A DNA stretch of 64,000 nt from Anastrepha obliqua (taxonomy: Eukaryota > Arthropoda > Insecta > Diptera > Tephritidae). The DNA lies in contig NC_072894.1 in assembly GCF_027943255.1 (NCBI RefSeq), positions 62,949,601 to 63,013,600 of the forward strand, given 5' to 3'. The position numbers and the translations under genes were made by a program. Below the pieces are notes generated by a model, which did no database searches, was not told the origin of the DNA, and was given only the letters and a program-made list of their open reading frames with translations. Each line of letters opens with the position of its first letter. Positions within the stretch are counted from its first letter, which is position 1. Of the stretch, positions 63,460 through 64,000 are shown piece by piece.

Positions 63460-64000
63460 TATCGATTAAGCTTCTTTCGATACCAGATTTTATTCTATTA
63501 CTTAACTTCCATATCTGGAATTCTTAGCCGACTTATGAAATATTATAATATGATTTGCGGGAAAGTTTCATTTTTATAATAATAATGTCGCTAGAACCAA
63601 ATTTAAGTGATCGGTGGACTTATACACTAGTACCGAGTACAGTAAGGAGGCTTTCAGGAAATTATATTGTTCACTTTAACATCTAAGATTATTTTTCATC
63701 ATATACTGAATAACGAATAAAGAAGAAGAAGAAAAAATAGCTAGGCCAAAGCAGTTGTCACTAAAAAGCTTATTATTTAACCCTGATGAAGAGTCTTATA
63801 AGGAGATGTTATCTTACACTTAATACCTATTTAAATGGATGCTTCTTAAAGAATGGCATTCATCAAAATAGTGCAGCTGCATAACATTTTAATGCAGAGT
63901 TCAGGATAAAATTATATAAATAGGCATCGAGTGATTACTGTAAAAGAAATATGAATGTCACTTATAAGCAGTGTTTATTTAAACGTGAGTTTGAGAGTCG
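63460..64000. other. Unannotated DNA to window end
   Basis: AT-rich with a GAAGAAGAAGAAA tract at 63721-63735. No supported gene. Confidence 0.35.

Overview
The window looks like non-coding DNA from a higher fly, probably a tephritid fruit fly. The evidence is an AT-rich background with abundant ATGTAT/TACATA microsatellites, a near-intact mariner-like element of the DD41D (rosa) type first described from Ceratitis, a hobo-type hAT terminus, an errantivirus-like Ty3/gypsy element and many I/LOA-type LINE fragments. The species assignment is inference. I found no convincing host protein-coding gene, rRNA gene, tRNA gene or CRISPR array. Nearly everything recognisable is a transposable element (TE) or a relic of one.

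Layout. 1.4-6.2 kb: a truncated errantivirus-like retroelement on the minus strand (one LTR, primer-binding site, leader minisatellite, gag, protease, RT, RNase H, partial integrase fused to an env remnant). 7.3-8.3 kb: a tRNA-derived SINE next to a hobo-like hAT MITE with a perfect 8-bp target duplication. 9.1-10.4 kb: a mariner-like element with a second, internally deleted mariner nested in it. 11.2-20 kb: mariner relics, internally deleted mariner derivatives, SINE copies and a LINE fragment, separated by unannotated AT-rich DNA. 20.5-22.2 kb: a Tc1 element with IR/DR-type ends and a transposase frame broken by one stop codon. 23.9-25.2 kb: a complete DD41D mariner with an uninterrupted 361-codon transposase, the best candidate for a functional gene here. 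26.4-28.3 kb: a Tc1 relic split by a SINE. 28.9-31.6 kb: a hAT element with an 8-bp target duplication, an inferred intron and a nested Tc1 derivative. 32-47 kb: gypsy integrase, LINE, mariner and maT-like relics. 47-60.4 kb: a mosaic of LINE fragments on both strands. 60.6-63.5 kb: SINEs, a pogo-like MITE, a possible Helitron fragment and a Tc1-like MITE containing a SINE.

The most unusual pattern is a tRNA-derived SINE family with nine copies in 64 kb, in three of which a DNA transposon sits exactly in the AT-rich 3' tail. The window also holds at least five distinguishable DD41D-type mariner lineages. One autonomous-looking master (24 kb) and a 368-bp deletion derivative of it (10 kb) are both present. 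All boundaries were read by eye from terminal repeats and target duplications. Family names rest on protein motifs and terminal sequences, not on database searches.
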